Assembly (NCBI RefSeq): GCF_937128415.1
Contig: NZ_CAKZMJ010000089.1
Span: 1-50,989, forward strand
Origin: an uncultured Caldilinea sp.
GTDB lineage: Bacteria > Chloroflexota > Anaerolineae > Caldilineales > Caldilineaceae
Direction of reading: 5' to 3'
Length of the DNA: 50,989 nt
Position numbers and translations under genes: made by a program. Every line of letters starts with the position of its first letter. Within the stretch, counting starts at the first letter, position 1. The notes under the pieces are model-generated. The model did not search any database, had not been told where the DNA came from, and was given only the letters and a program-made list of their open reading frames with translations. Of the stretch, positions 1-9,140 are shown piece after piece.

Positions 1-258
1 GTGATCTTCGCCAGTTGGGATCCGCTGCGTGCGGCGTTAGGCTCCTATCTGTTTGGCGCCATCCGTCGCCTGCCGCTTGATTCACAAAACCTGCCTTTCT
101 TCCTGGCCTATCCTCAGTTGGGCTACTTCATGAACATGCTGCCCTATCTGTTCGTCATCCTCCTGATGCTGATCAGCGCGCGCAGCGAGATGCGCCGACG
201 CATCGGTGCGCCGGCGGCATTGGGGCAGCCATACGTCCGCGAGGAGCGCGGCGTCTGA
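1..258 (+). CDS. ABC transporter permease, C-terminal part (5' end outside window)
   Basis: The reading frame is open from the first base, so the true start lies upstream and only the last 85 residues are seen. They contain a hydrophobic segment (around residues 42-58, NMLPYLFVILLMLI) followed by a basic tail with RRRIGAPAALGQPY. A final membrane helix followed by an AP-x-ALG-x-PY tail is typical of inner-membrane permeases of the BPD_transp_2 type (simple sugar or nucleoside importers, YufQ-like). The gene ends 30 bases before the next one on the same strand. Substrate cannot be told from this fragment. Family placement is by recalled tail similarity only. Confidence 0.6.
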   Translation: MIFASWDPLRAALGSYLFGAIRRLPLDSQNLPFFLAYPQLGYFMNMLPYLFVILLMLISARSEMRRRIGAPAALGQPYVREERGV

Positions 259-288
259 AAACCACAAACAACGAAGAGACAGCACCCG

Positions 289-846
289 ATGTTGCCCACC
301 TCGCACATTGCATACACCTGGCTCGCCCTCGACCTGGCGCAGGACTGGCTTGGCGTTGCGCAAGAGGCCGATTACCGGCTGGTCGCCGTCGCTGCAACCG
401 GCCCGGACCTGATCGACAAGCCGATGGCCGCAGCCCACTTCTACCGGCGTTATAAATCCGCAGTGCTCTTCGCACACACCTTGCTCTTCAACCTGGCTGT
501 ATTCTGGTTGACGGTGGGACGCTTTCGGCGCCTGGCCGTCTACGCCGCAGCGTTTTTGGGGCACGCCCTGCTGGATCGTCTGTGGATGTTTCCGGACACT
601 TTCTACTGGCCGCTGCGCGGGTGGCGCTTCCATGTGTGGGGCAAGCGCGGCTCCGAACAGACCGAGATCGGCAAGGCGTACTGGTACGCCTTCACGCGGC
701 GGCCTGAGTTGTGGGGATGGGAATTGGGCGGCCTGCTGGCGTTGGCGCTCTTCGTTTGGCGTCGACGTCTGTATCGTTGGGAGAATTTGCGCACGTTTCT
801 GCTGACCGGCCGGCCGCCCAAAAGTCGACGTTTCCACATGAAATAG
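289..846 (+). CDS. Small integral membrane protein, DUF457/YdjM-like (putative metal-dependent hydrolase family)
   Basis: 185 residues. The N-terminus has HIAYTW (residues 5-10), and further on come GPDLIDKP, a FAHTLLFN segment and GHALLDRLW. His/Asp pairs set in short hydrophobic helices are the pattern of the DUF457 (YdjM-like) membrane family, annotated as membrane-bound metal-dependent hydrolases. I see three or four membrane segments and a basic C-terminus. It follows the permease gene by 30 bases and may be co-transcribed with it. The start at 289 gives a sensible N-terminus, but no strong ribosome binding site was seen. The biochemical role of the family is uncertain. Confidence 0.6.
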   Translation: MLPTSHIAYTWLALDLAQDWLGVAQEADYRLVAVAATGPDLIDKPMAAAHFYRRYKSAVLFAHTLLFNLAVFWLTVGRFRRLAVYAAAFLGHALLDRLWMFPDTFYWPLRGWRFHVWGKRGSEQTEIGKAYWYAFTRRPELWGWELGGLLALALFVWRRRLYRWENLRTFLLTGRPPKSRRFHMK

Positions 847-893
847 CCGTTTTGCACCGAACGCATCGGCGATTCTTCGGTTTGCGCCCGCAG

Positions 894-902
894 TGCTACA
901 AT
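894..902 (+). promoter_or_regulatory. Extended -10 promoter (TGC-TACAAT) giving a leaderless start
   Basis: TGCTACAAT matches the extended -10 form TGn-TACAAT. No good -35 hexamer is seen at 17-18 bases upstream (TTCTTC at 873-878). The expected transcription start, six to seven bases after the hexamer, falls at 909-910, exactly on the ATG of the flippase gene at 910. No Shine-Dalgarno sequence precedes that ATG, which fits a leaderless mRNA. Confidence 0.5.
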
Positions 903-909
903 CCGAAAT

Positions 910-2385
910 ATGGTTCAACCGGCCTCCTCGACGTCGCCCGGCTCTGGCGTCATGCACACCGGACGGCGCGTCTTGATCAACACCGGCGCGCTCACCGGAG
1001 CCAGCCTCTGGCGCATCCTCATCAGCTTTGTGCTGCAGGTGTTGATTGCGCGGCGGCTCGGCGTCGAGGGCTTGGGACACTACACCATTGCGCTGGCCTA
1101 CCTCAACGTCAGTCAGGTCATCTCCGAGCTTGGTCTTCCCACGCTGCTCGTGCGCGATCTGGCGCAAAACCCGACCCATCGCCGCGCCTATTTCCGCTGG
1201 TTGCTTGGCATCCAGTTTCTGACCAGCCTCCTTGTCTGGCTAGCTTTGATCGGGCTGAGCATCGCCTTACCGTTTGGGCCGGTGACGGCAGCCTCGCTGT
1301 GGCTCGTCGGAGCGTCCTTGCCTTTGTACGCCGTCACGTCGGCCACGCAGACGCTCTTTCAGGCGGGGGAGCGCATGGAGCTGGTGATGGGCGTTGAGGT
1401 GACCATCAACACGCTGATCCTGCTGATCAGCCTGGGCGTGCTTTGGCTGGGCGGCGATGAGCTGGCGCTGATCGGGGTCATCATCGTCACTCAGGCGATC
1501 TCGGCGCTTCTGTGTCTGGCGCTGCTCGCCCGCAGTCGGTTGCTGGCGCTTCCTCAAGAGCCCGTCTCCGTCAATCTGCGCACGCTCTTGCGTCAGACAA
1601 CGCCCTTTTTCGGCCTGGCGCTCTCGGATGTCCTCCTGCAACGGCTGGACATTCTGTTGTTGGGCGTCATCGTCGGGCCTGCGGTGACCGGCATTTACAG
1701 CGCGGCCTACAACATTGTGCGCGTGCTGATGAAACTCATCCAGAGCTTCTGGCGCGCGCTCTATCCGACGCTCAGTCGGCTGCACCGTCACTCCCAGGAG
1801 CGCTACCTGCGACTGCGCATCCTGAGCTTGCGCTTTGGCCTGTTGATCGTCTTGCCAGCCGCTTCGATCAGCTTCGGAGCAGCCGCAGGCATTCTGCAGA
1901 CGCTTTTCGGGGCCGATTACGGTGCATCGGCGGAGGTGTATCGGTGGTTGATCTGGGCGGCGCCTTTGTTCCTGCTGGAAGTGTATGCAATCACAGTCTT
2001 CATGATCGAGCGCCGTCTGCGCGCCAGCCTGTGGATCAGCGGCGCCCACATTATCGCCACGCTGGTTTTTCTGCCCGGTTTGACGCTGCTGGCGGGTGTG
2101 GCGGGCGCCGGTCTGGCCGTCGTTCTGGCGGGCGCAACCGGTGCGCTGCTCGGTGTGTGGTGGTTGCATGCGCATCAGTTTGCCAGCCCTGTCGATAAAA
2201 AGGGGGGCATGCTCATTGCAACGTTCCTATCGGGAGTGCTGGCGGCCATTTCACCGTTTTCGTGGATGGTGAACGTCGTGCTCTCAGCCGTCGCCTATGC
2301 AACGCTCTGTTGGGTGACAGGCGTACTAACGGCTGGCGATTTCATGACGCTGCGGCGCATTCTCCTGAATAAACCTTCGGAATGA
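910..2385 (+). CDS. Wzx-type oligosaccharide flippase (MATE/MOP superfamily)
   Basis: 491 residues with about 12-14 hydrophobic segments and short basic loops. The N-terminal part reads RRVLINTGALTGASLWRILI, and an internal SDVLLQRLDILLLG segment is typical of polysaccharide biosynthesis (Polysacc_synt) flippases. The family moves undecaprenyl-linked sugar units from the cytoplasmic to the outer face of the membrane. The first ATG (910) fits a leaderless transcript from the -10 box at 897-902; the alternative ATG at 952 has no ribosome binding site either. Glycosyltransferases follow directly, supporting a role in surface glycan assembly. The donor lipid-linked sugar is unknown. Confidence 0.88.
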   Translation: MVQPASSTSPGSGVMHTGRRVLINTGALTGASLWRILISFVLQVLIARRLGVEGLGHYTIALAYLNVSQVISELGLPTLLVRDLAQNPTHRRAYFRWLLGIQFLTSLLVWLALIGLSIALPFGPVTAASLWLVGASLPLYAVTSATQTLFQAGERMELVMGVEVTINTLILLISLGVLWLGGDELALIGVIIVTQAISALLCLALLARSRLLALPQEPVSVNLRTLLRQTTPFFGLALSDVLLQRLDILLLGVIVGPAVTGIYSAAYNIVRVLMKLIQSFWRALYPTLSRLHRHSQERYLRLRILSLRFGLLIVLPAASISFGAAAGILQTLFGADYGASAEVYRWLIWAAPLFLLEVYAITVFMIERRLRASLWISGAHIIATLVFLPGLTLLAGVAGAGLAVVLAGATGALLGVWWLHAHQFASPVDKKGGMLIATFLSGVLAAISPFSWMVNVVLSAVAYATLCWVTGVLTAGDFMTLRRILLNKPSE

Positions 2386-2386
2386 T

Positions 2387-2416
2387 TTGGGCGCGCTTCG
2401 GCCGGTGCGCTACAAT
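2387..2416 (+). promoter_or_regulatory. Sigma-70-like promoter TTGGGC-18-TACAAT
   Basis: TTGGGC at 2387-2392 and TACAAT at 2411-2416 are separated by 18 bases in the gap after the flippase stop codon. It would start a transcript at about 2423, with a 50-70 base leader before the GT4 gene. The -10 hexamer is identical to the one before the flippase gene. Confidence 0.5.
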
Positions 2417-2472
2417 CGGTCTGCGGCGAACTGTGCGATAAAGAATTTGGGTGAAAAAGTCGCTGTATCAGC

Positions 2473-3741
<1,269 letters not shown>

Positions 3742-3763
3742 ATCGAAGTTCAGGGCGAAGCAT

Positions 3764-4636
<873 letters not shown>

Positions 4637-4637
4637 C

Positions 4638-5765
4638 ATGTTGAAGTTGGCATTCGCATCGAGAGCGCAACGTTCAGAAAGATTTAGAAAATTCCTGCGG
4701 CTTTGGCTGTGGAAATCGCTGGCGCTCCTGTGTGGAGCCGCAATCGCAGGCGGTGCGCTGCTCTTCCCGCAGGGAGCCAACGCAGTAACGTCGACGGTGA
4801 AGACGTTTCCTCTTCCTGCAGCCCCTTTCGACGTAAAAGTTGGCGGCGGAAAAATATGGTTCACCTTGCCTGACGCCAATAAGATAGGTTCTCTGGAAAT
4901 CCTTGCTTCGGGGCCCATCGAACAATATCTATACACCTTTTACTCGCCTCCGACGCCGAACAGTGAACCCTATCGCCTCGCCGTAGACAGCGACAACGTC
5001 TGGTTTACGCAAAGAAGAGGAAATCGCATCGGCCGCCTTTCAATTGCCGACGGCGTGATCACCGAATATGAAATCCCGACCCCGGCGAGCCAGCCAAGCG
5101 GAATCGATGTCGCGCCCGATGGCCGCGTCTGGTTTGTCGAGAGCAAAACAGACAAAGTTGCCTTCTTGACGCCTTCCAGCGGCGTCATTCAGGAAATCGA
5201 TGTCGGCTACGCCAACGCCGGCCTCGACAGAATCGACGCCACCTCGACTTCGGTTATCTGGATGACGGCTCCCGGCGTCGAAATGTTGCTCGGGTATCGG
5301 CCTGCCTTCAACGACATCGTTCCTATTTCGATTGTCGATCATCGGCCCGGCGCCGGGGCTGGCGCAGTGAGAGGACTGGCGGCCACAAGCAGCGGGGTGC
5401 CTTGGATCTCTACGAAAGAGCTGCCTAAATTAGCAGTCTATATGTATGGCACACTGGCGACATGGATCTGGCAGTCCTATCCTCTAGAATCCGCCGATTT
5501 GGTTGACATTCTTCTGGTGGTTGAATCAAGCCAAACTTTCCTGTGGGCGCTCGATGGAGCCAATCGGGAGGTTGTACAGATTGACAGCTCCAACATGCAG
5601 CTGATCCATAGGGTTGGGGTTGGTGCAAGTAACAGCGTGTTGACTTCACTGGCGCTGGAGCCTGTAAACAAAATCGTCTGGGTGGCGGACGCAAGCGCGT
5701 CTGCACTCCATGCGATAGCGCCTCCTTATGCGCTTAAGACCTATTTGCCTGTAGTGGCGCGTTAG
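4638..5765 (+). CDS. Secreted beta-propeller protein, Vgb/SMP-30-like, with LPVV tail
   Basis: 375 residues from ATG 4638, which has GAAGAGG just upstream; an earlier in-frame ATG at 4599 lies inside the permease gene. The first 40 or so residues look like a signal peptide (hydrophobic SLALLCGAAIAGGALLF ending before GANA). The rest repeats a short motif, KIWFTLPDANKIG, VWFTQRRGNRIGRL, VWFVESKTDKVAFL, as in virginiamycin B lyase-type six- or seven-bladed propellers. A lyase role is not supported: I did not locate a catalytic histidine. The protein ends LKTYLPVVAR, a tail shared with other exported proteins in this window. Likely located outside the cell or at the surface. Confidence 0.7.
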   Translation: MLKLAFASRAQRSERFRKFLRLWLWKSLALLCGAAIAGGALLFPQGANAVTSTVKTFPLPAAPFDVKVGGGKIWFTLPDANKIGSLEILASGPIEQYLYTFYSPPTPNSEPYRLAVDSDNVWFTQRRGNRIGRLSIADGVITEYEIPTPASQPSGIDVAPDGRVWFVESKTDKVAFLTPSSGVIQEIDVGYANAGLDRIDATSTSVIWMTAPGVEMLLGYRPAFNDIVPISIVDHRPGAGAGAVRGLAATSSGVPWISTKELPKLAVYMYGTLATWIWQSYPLESADLVDILLVVESSQTFLWALDGANREVVQIDSSNMQLIHRVGVGASNSVLTSLALEPVNKIVWVADASASALHAIAPPYALKTYLPVVAR

Positions 5766-5785
5766 CTCACGAAAGGACATCGTTC

Positions 5786-7129
5786 TTGCCTCGCAAGCGC
5801 TGGCTGCTGTTGGCGGCGCCGCCGTCGATCCTCTATCTGATGCTGGCGACGCTCTATTTCCTGGCGATTCCGCTGGGTGAGAGCCCCGATGAGCCAGGGC
5901 ATATCCAATGCATCCAGCAGGTGGCGTTATACGACCGCTTGCCGATCGTCGATCCGAAGCCGCAGGGGGAGTGGTGGAAACCGGGCGTCACTTTGTCCGG
6001 CCGCATGTGCTACCACATGCCCCTTTATTACGTAGGGGCGGGATTGTTGCAAAAGGTCATCGGCGCGGCGACGGGGAGTCCGCTGGCTGTGGACTTTCCA
6101 GAATACAACGAAGCGTTCGGAGAAACTGGGGTGATGTTCCTGCATCCGAACAAACAGCGGCTGCTGCAGAGCGAGGAGCCGGCCGTCGTGTCCGGCGTGC
6201 GCGTCGTCTCAGTTCTGCTGGGGCTGACGGTCGTGTGGGCGACGATGGCGACGTCGCATCTCCTGTTTCCCCAATTTCCGATGATTGCCCTGGTTGCAGG
6301 CGTTTGGATTGCGGGCTGGCCGCAGTTTCTGTTTCTGAGCCGGGCGATCAACAACGATGTGCTGGCCACAGCCCTCGCCGCCATCACATTGGCGGTGTTG
6401 CTGCGCGTTGGACAACCGGACCGCTACCTGGCGTTGGCGGCGCTTTCAGCCCTGGCGGCGCTGACAAAAGTGACGATGCTCTTTGTAGTCGGCGCAGTTG
6501 CAGCAGTCTGGATATTGGAATTTGTCCGATTTTCGCTACAACGTCGCGCACTGGTGCGAGGCGCAATCGCTACGCTGATTGTGTGGACTGCGACCGCGAC
6601 ATTGGTGCATCTGACGCCGACAATTCGAGCCAATTTCTGGTCGAGCGCCCGAACATTTAGCGCAATTAACGAGCGGGTCTTTCAAATAGAATACTGGTTG
6701 GAAGTCGGGCGATTGACCCTGAGCTCGGGTTGGGTCAGGTTCGGCTGGATGAATGTGGCGGCGCCGGATGCAACGGCCTATGTATGGTGGAGCATTGTAT
6801 TTAGCCTGGCGCTGATCGGCTCTGTATGTTGGTGGCGAAGCGCCCCGTCTGAACGCAATTTGCTGGCGATGGTTTTACTCATCTGGTTTCTTGGCGCCAT
6901 GGCCTCTTACGTGCGCATCAACACAGCGGTCTTCCAGCCGCAATTTCGATTTCTCCAAAGTCTGCTACCCATTTTAAGCGCACTGGTTGCGGGTGGTCTC
7001 CTCTGCATGACGCCACGGCGTCTGCGTCCTCAGATCCTGCTTAGCGGAGCCTTGATCATTGTTGCTGTCATCATTAATGTTGTGATCATCTGGGGAATCG
7101 TCATGCCCCGCTATGGATTATCGATCTGA
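5786..7129 (+). CDS. DUF2142-like polytopic membrane protein (putative sugar transferase)
   Basis: 447 residues from a TTG start at 5786 supported by AAAGGA nine bases upstream. After the first membrane helix comes ESPDEPGHI (near residues 32-40) and later YHMPLYYVGAGLL. The combination PDEP-x-H then PLYY is the signature of DUF2142 and related GT-C-like transferases that use polyprenyl-phosphate sugars at the outer face of the membrane. About ten further helices follow. The same motif pair occurs in the genes at 29863 and 34277, so the window carries three members. Unlike those two, this one has no C-terminal beta-sandwich. Activity is inferred from the family, not shown. Confidence 0.7.
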   Translation: MPRKRWLLLAAPPSILYLMLATLYFLAIPLGESPDEPGHIQCIQQVALYDRLPIVDPKPQGEWWKPGVTLSGRMCYHMPLYYVGAGLLQKVIGAATGSPLAVDFPEYNEAFGETGVMFLHPNKQRLLQSEEPAVVSGVRVVSVLLGLTVVWATMATSHLLFPQFPMIALVAGVWIAGWPQFLFLSRAINNDVLATALAAITLAVLLRVGQPDRYLALAALSALAALTKVTMLFVVGAVAAVWILEFVRFSLQRRALVRGAIATLIVWTATATLVHLTPTIRANFWSSARTFSAINERVFQIEYWLEVGRLTLSSGWVRFGWMNVAAPDATAYVWWSIVFSLALIGSVCWWRSAPSERNLLAMVLLIWFLGAMASYVRINTAVFQPQFRFLQSLLPILSALVAGGLLCMTPRRLRPQILLSGALIIVAVIINVVIIWGIVMPRYGLSI

Positions 7130-7132
7130 AGG

Positions 7133-7245
7133 ATGATCAAGACGGTCCGTGAGCGCATTGCTTTCGCACTCATTGCCTCCGGGTCAAAACCGAGACGTCG
7201 CAGAGCCATGATCAAGACGGTCCGTGAGCGCGTTGCTTTCGCACT
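7133..7245 (+). repeat. Pair of 38-base direct repeats (7133-7170 and 7208-7245)
   Basis: The two copies, both starting ATGATCAAGACGGTCCGTGA, match at 37 of 38 positions by eye; the single difference is A/G within GCGC(A/G)TTGC. They start 75 bases apart with 37 bases between them. They lie just before the ribosome binding site of the secreted glycosidase-like gene at 7270. Confidence 0.9.
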
Positions 7246-7249
7246 GTAG
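7133..7249 (+). CDS. Possible 38-codon small ORF containing an in-frame duplication
   Basis: An ATG at 7133, three bases after the upstream stop codon, opens a 38-residue frame ending TAG at 7249. Residues 1-13 (MIKTVRERIAFAL) and 26-38 (MIKTVRERVAFAL) are the same apart from one Ile/Val change, separated by a basic linker. The repeat unit is 75 bases, exactly 25 codons, so the frame is kept. The ribosome binding site is poor (GAAGG touches the ATG). It may be a real small peptide, or remnants of duplicated 5' ends of a secreted-protein gene such as the one that follows. Confidence 0.25.
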   Translation: MIKTVRERIAFALIASGSKPRRRRAMIKTVRERVAFAL

Positions 7250-7269
7250 AAATGCAAAGGAGTATTGCA

Positions 7270-8946
7270 ATGAAGAAAATCCTAACCAAAAATCGCACAC
7301 CCCACCTTTCGTCCCTGGCTTTGGCCCTCTTGTTATTGGCGGCGTGCCTTTTGCTGATCCCGAGCACGGCAAGCGCAGCCTCCGACGTCTACATCGACCT
7401 GCGCGGTGACCTGGATGCAGATGCTCCGGAGCCAATCCTCGAAGCCAGCGCCACAGCGCCCAACTGTCGCTACGGCGTCACCGCCTCGCAGAAGGGCGCC
7501 TCGCAGATTGCTCCGATGAAGCTCGGATGGGTCGTCACCTTCGGGCCGAGCAAACCGAGCTGGGTGCCTTCCAATGTCTCGCACACGCCGATGATCCGGT
7601 TGAAGCAAAATCGAGATGCAAACGGCAATCGGCTTCCCACCTATTCAGCGAGGCCCTCCTTGACAAACAGCGGTTTGGGTCAGCAGATTCAGGCGAATCC
7701 CGGCGCCGTCTGGATCGTCGGCAACGAGGTGGACCGCGTCTTTTGGCAGGATGACCTCATGCCGGAAGTCTATGCCGACGCCTATCATGACGCCTATCAC
7801 TTCATCAAGCAGAAAGACCCGACCGCCAAGGTGGCGGTGTCGGGGCTGGTTCTGGTCACGCCGGGGCGCCTGCAATATCTCGACAAGGTGCTGGACGCCT
7901 ACCGCGCTAAATACGGCGCGCCGATGCCGGTGGACGTCTGGACCTTCCACGCCTATATCTTCCCGGAACGCATCGAAGATTATGTGCGCCCGGGGGACGG
8001 CGCCGTCCCACCGGACTCGGGCAAACCGGTCTTCGCATCGGTCGCCAACGGTACAGATCCCGCCATCGCCATGAAACTGCCTCATTGGTGGCGCCCCCTT
8101 TCGGAACAACTGGAGCTGTGCAAGCGCGATGACTACTACTGCATCTACGAACATGACAGCCTCGATCTATTTGCGCAACAAGTGATCGCCATGCGCAGCT
8201 GGATGAAAGCGCGCGGCTACCAGAACACGCCGTTGCTGCTGACGGAATGGTCGTTGTTGCATCAGTACAAAGTGGACGCAAACGGACAGTGCATCGCCAC
8301 CAAGGATGAATACGGCAACTGCTTCACGCCGCAGCGGGTGACCAGGTTCATGGAGGAGTCGATCCGCTATTTGGAAAACGCCACGGACGCGAATCTCGGT
8401 TATCCGTTGGACAACTATCGACTGGTGCAGCAGTGGGCGTGGTTCTTGCTGGATGACGGCGACCTGGGCGCCTTCATCGACGGCAATCCGAGCCTGTTGA
8501 TCGACCCGGTCAGCAACAATCTTACGCAAATGGGCCGAAAGTACCGTGATTTGATCGCCGCCACAACCACGCAGCCGAACCTGGTGATCGATCGAGTCTT
8601 CGCCGATCTGGTGGACGCCGATGCTCAAAGCGGCGTTGGGACGGCGATCCTACGCGTCAGCATTCGCAACAACGGCAACACACCGACGACCGCCCCCTTC
8701 CAGGTCAAGTTCTATCGAGACGCCGGCATGACGCAACTGATCGGCCAGGCGACGGTGCCGGCTGGATTGGAAGGATGCGCCGTCAACGACACCGTCGTCG
8801 AGGTCGAATGGGAAAACCTGAACCCGGGCGTCTATCGCTATTGGGTCTCTGTGGACAGCGAAGGGGCGATCGGAGCAAGCAAGACGGGCAGCTCGGTTGT
8901 CATCATCGACCCCAAACGGCTCTTCTTGCCGATGCTACAACGATAG
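7270..8946 (+). CDS. Secreted glycoside hydrolase-like protein with CARDB-like domain and LPMLQR tail
   Basis: 558 residues from ATG 7270, preceded by AAAGGAG at seven bases. Residues 1-37 form a signal peptide ending STASA. The body looks like a TIM-barrel glycosidase: WIVGNEVDR puts a likely acid/base Glu at 153, VDVWTFHAY follows, and LLLTEWSLL places a likely nucleophile Glu near 326. Usual families have NEP here; this one has NEV. Residues from about 435 form a CARDB-like beta-sandwich (NLVIDRVFADL, SIRNNGNTPTTAPFQVKFY), and the chain ends KRLFLPMLQR. The gene at 9141 is a paralogue with the same layout. A LAAC string inside the signal helix is probably not a lipobox because the hydrophobic stretch continues past it. 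Substrate unknown; likely cell-surface glycan. Confidence 0.72.
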   Translation: MKKILTKNRTPHLSSLALALLLLAACLLLIPSTASAASDVYIDLRGDLDADAPEPILEASATAPNCRYGVTASQKGASQIAPMKLGWVVTFGPSKPSWVPSNVSHTPMIRLKQNRDANGNRLPTYSARPSLTNSGLGQQIQANPGAVWIVGNEVDRVFWQDDLMPEVYADAYHDAYHFIKQKDPTAKVAVSGLVLVTPGRLQYLDKVLDAYRAKYGAPMPVDVWTFHAYIFPERIEDYVRPGDGAVPPDSGKPVFASVANGTDPAIAMKLPHWWRPLSEQLELCKRDDYYCIYEHDSLDLFAQQVIAMRSWMKARGYQNTPLLLTEWSLLHQYKVDANGQCIATKDEYGNCFTPQRVTRFMEESIRYLENATDANLGYPLDNYRLVQQWAWFLLDDGDLGAFIDGNPSLLIDPVSNNLTQMGRKYRDLIAATTTQPNLVIDRVFADLVDADAQSGVGTAILRVSIRNNGNTPTTAPFQVKFYRDAGMTQLIGQATVPAGLEGCAVNDTVVEVEWENLNPGVYRYWVSVDSEGAIGASKTGSSVVIIDPKRLFLPMLQR

Positions 8947-8960
8947 CGCGCCCCCGATCT

Positions 8961-9020
8961 TGCGTCCTCTTTTCAAGGATTTCTACCTTGAGAGGGAATC
9001 CTGTGGTAATATAGGACGCA
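8961..9020 (+). other. Nested inverted repeats between the two glycosidase genes (possible structured RNA)
   Basis: TGCGTCCT at 8961-8968 is the exact reverse complement of AGGACGCA at 9013-9020. Inside, CCTCT (8966-8970) and CAAGG (8974-8978) can pair with CCTTG (8986-8990) and AGAGG (8991-8995), with a TTT bulge. The bases CCT at 8966-8968 are needed by both stems, so the two folds compete. It does not match any riboswitch I know. Confidence 0.4.
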
Positions 9021-9054
9021 TGTTGGGTTCTAAGCATGGCTGAAGAACAGATGC

Positions 9055-9087
9055 AAAGCAGGCTGTATGGCGATACAGCCTGCTTTT
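9055..9087 (+). terminator. Strong hairpin, likely rho-independent terminator
   Basis: Perfect 14-bp inverted repeat: AAAGCAGGCTGTAT (9055-9068), a four-base loop GGCG, then the exact complement (9073-9086), continuing into TTTTGTT. It lies 54 bases before the next start codon, so it either ends transcripts from 7270 or attenuates those entering 9141. Confidence 0.75.
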
Positions 9088-9140
9088 GTTGCCGGAAGCA
9101 GCCTGTAGAGACAACGTCTCATAGTTAGGAGGAGTGCACC

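Noticed and set aside
4638..5765. Streptogramin lyase (vgb) resistance gene
   Set aside because: Only the propeller repeats match. A signal peptide and an LP tail point to an exported surface protein, and the catalytic His was not located.
7133..7245. CRISPR-like repeat
   Set aside because: Only two copies, and the spacing keeps an open reading frame. No cas gene is seen in the window.
7270..7375. Lipoprotein signal (LAAC) in the first glycosidase
   Set aside because: The hydrophobic helix continues past the Cys and a normal cleavage site (STASA) follows; the paralogue has no such Cys.
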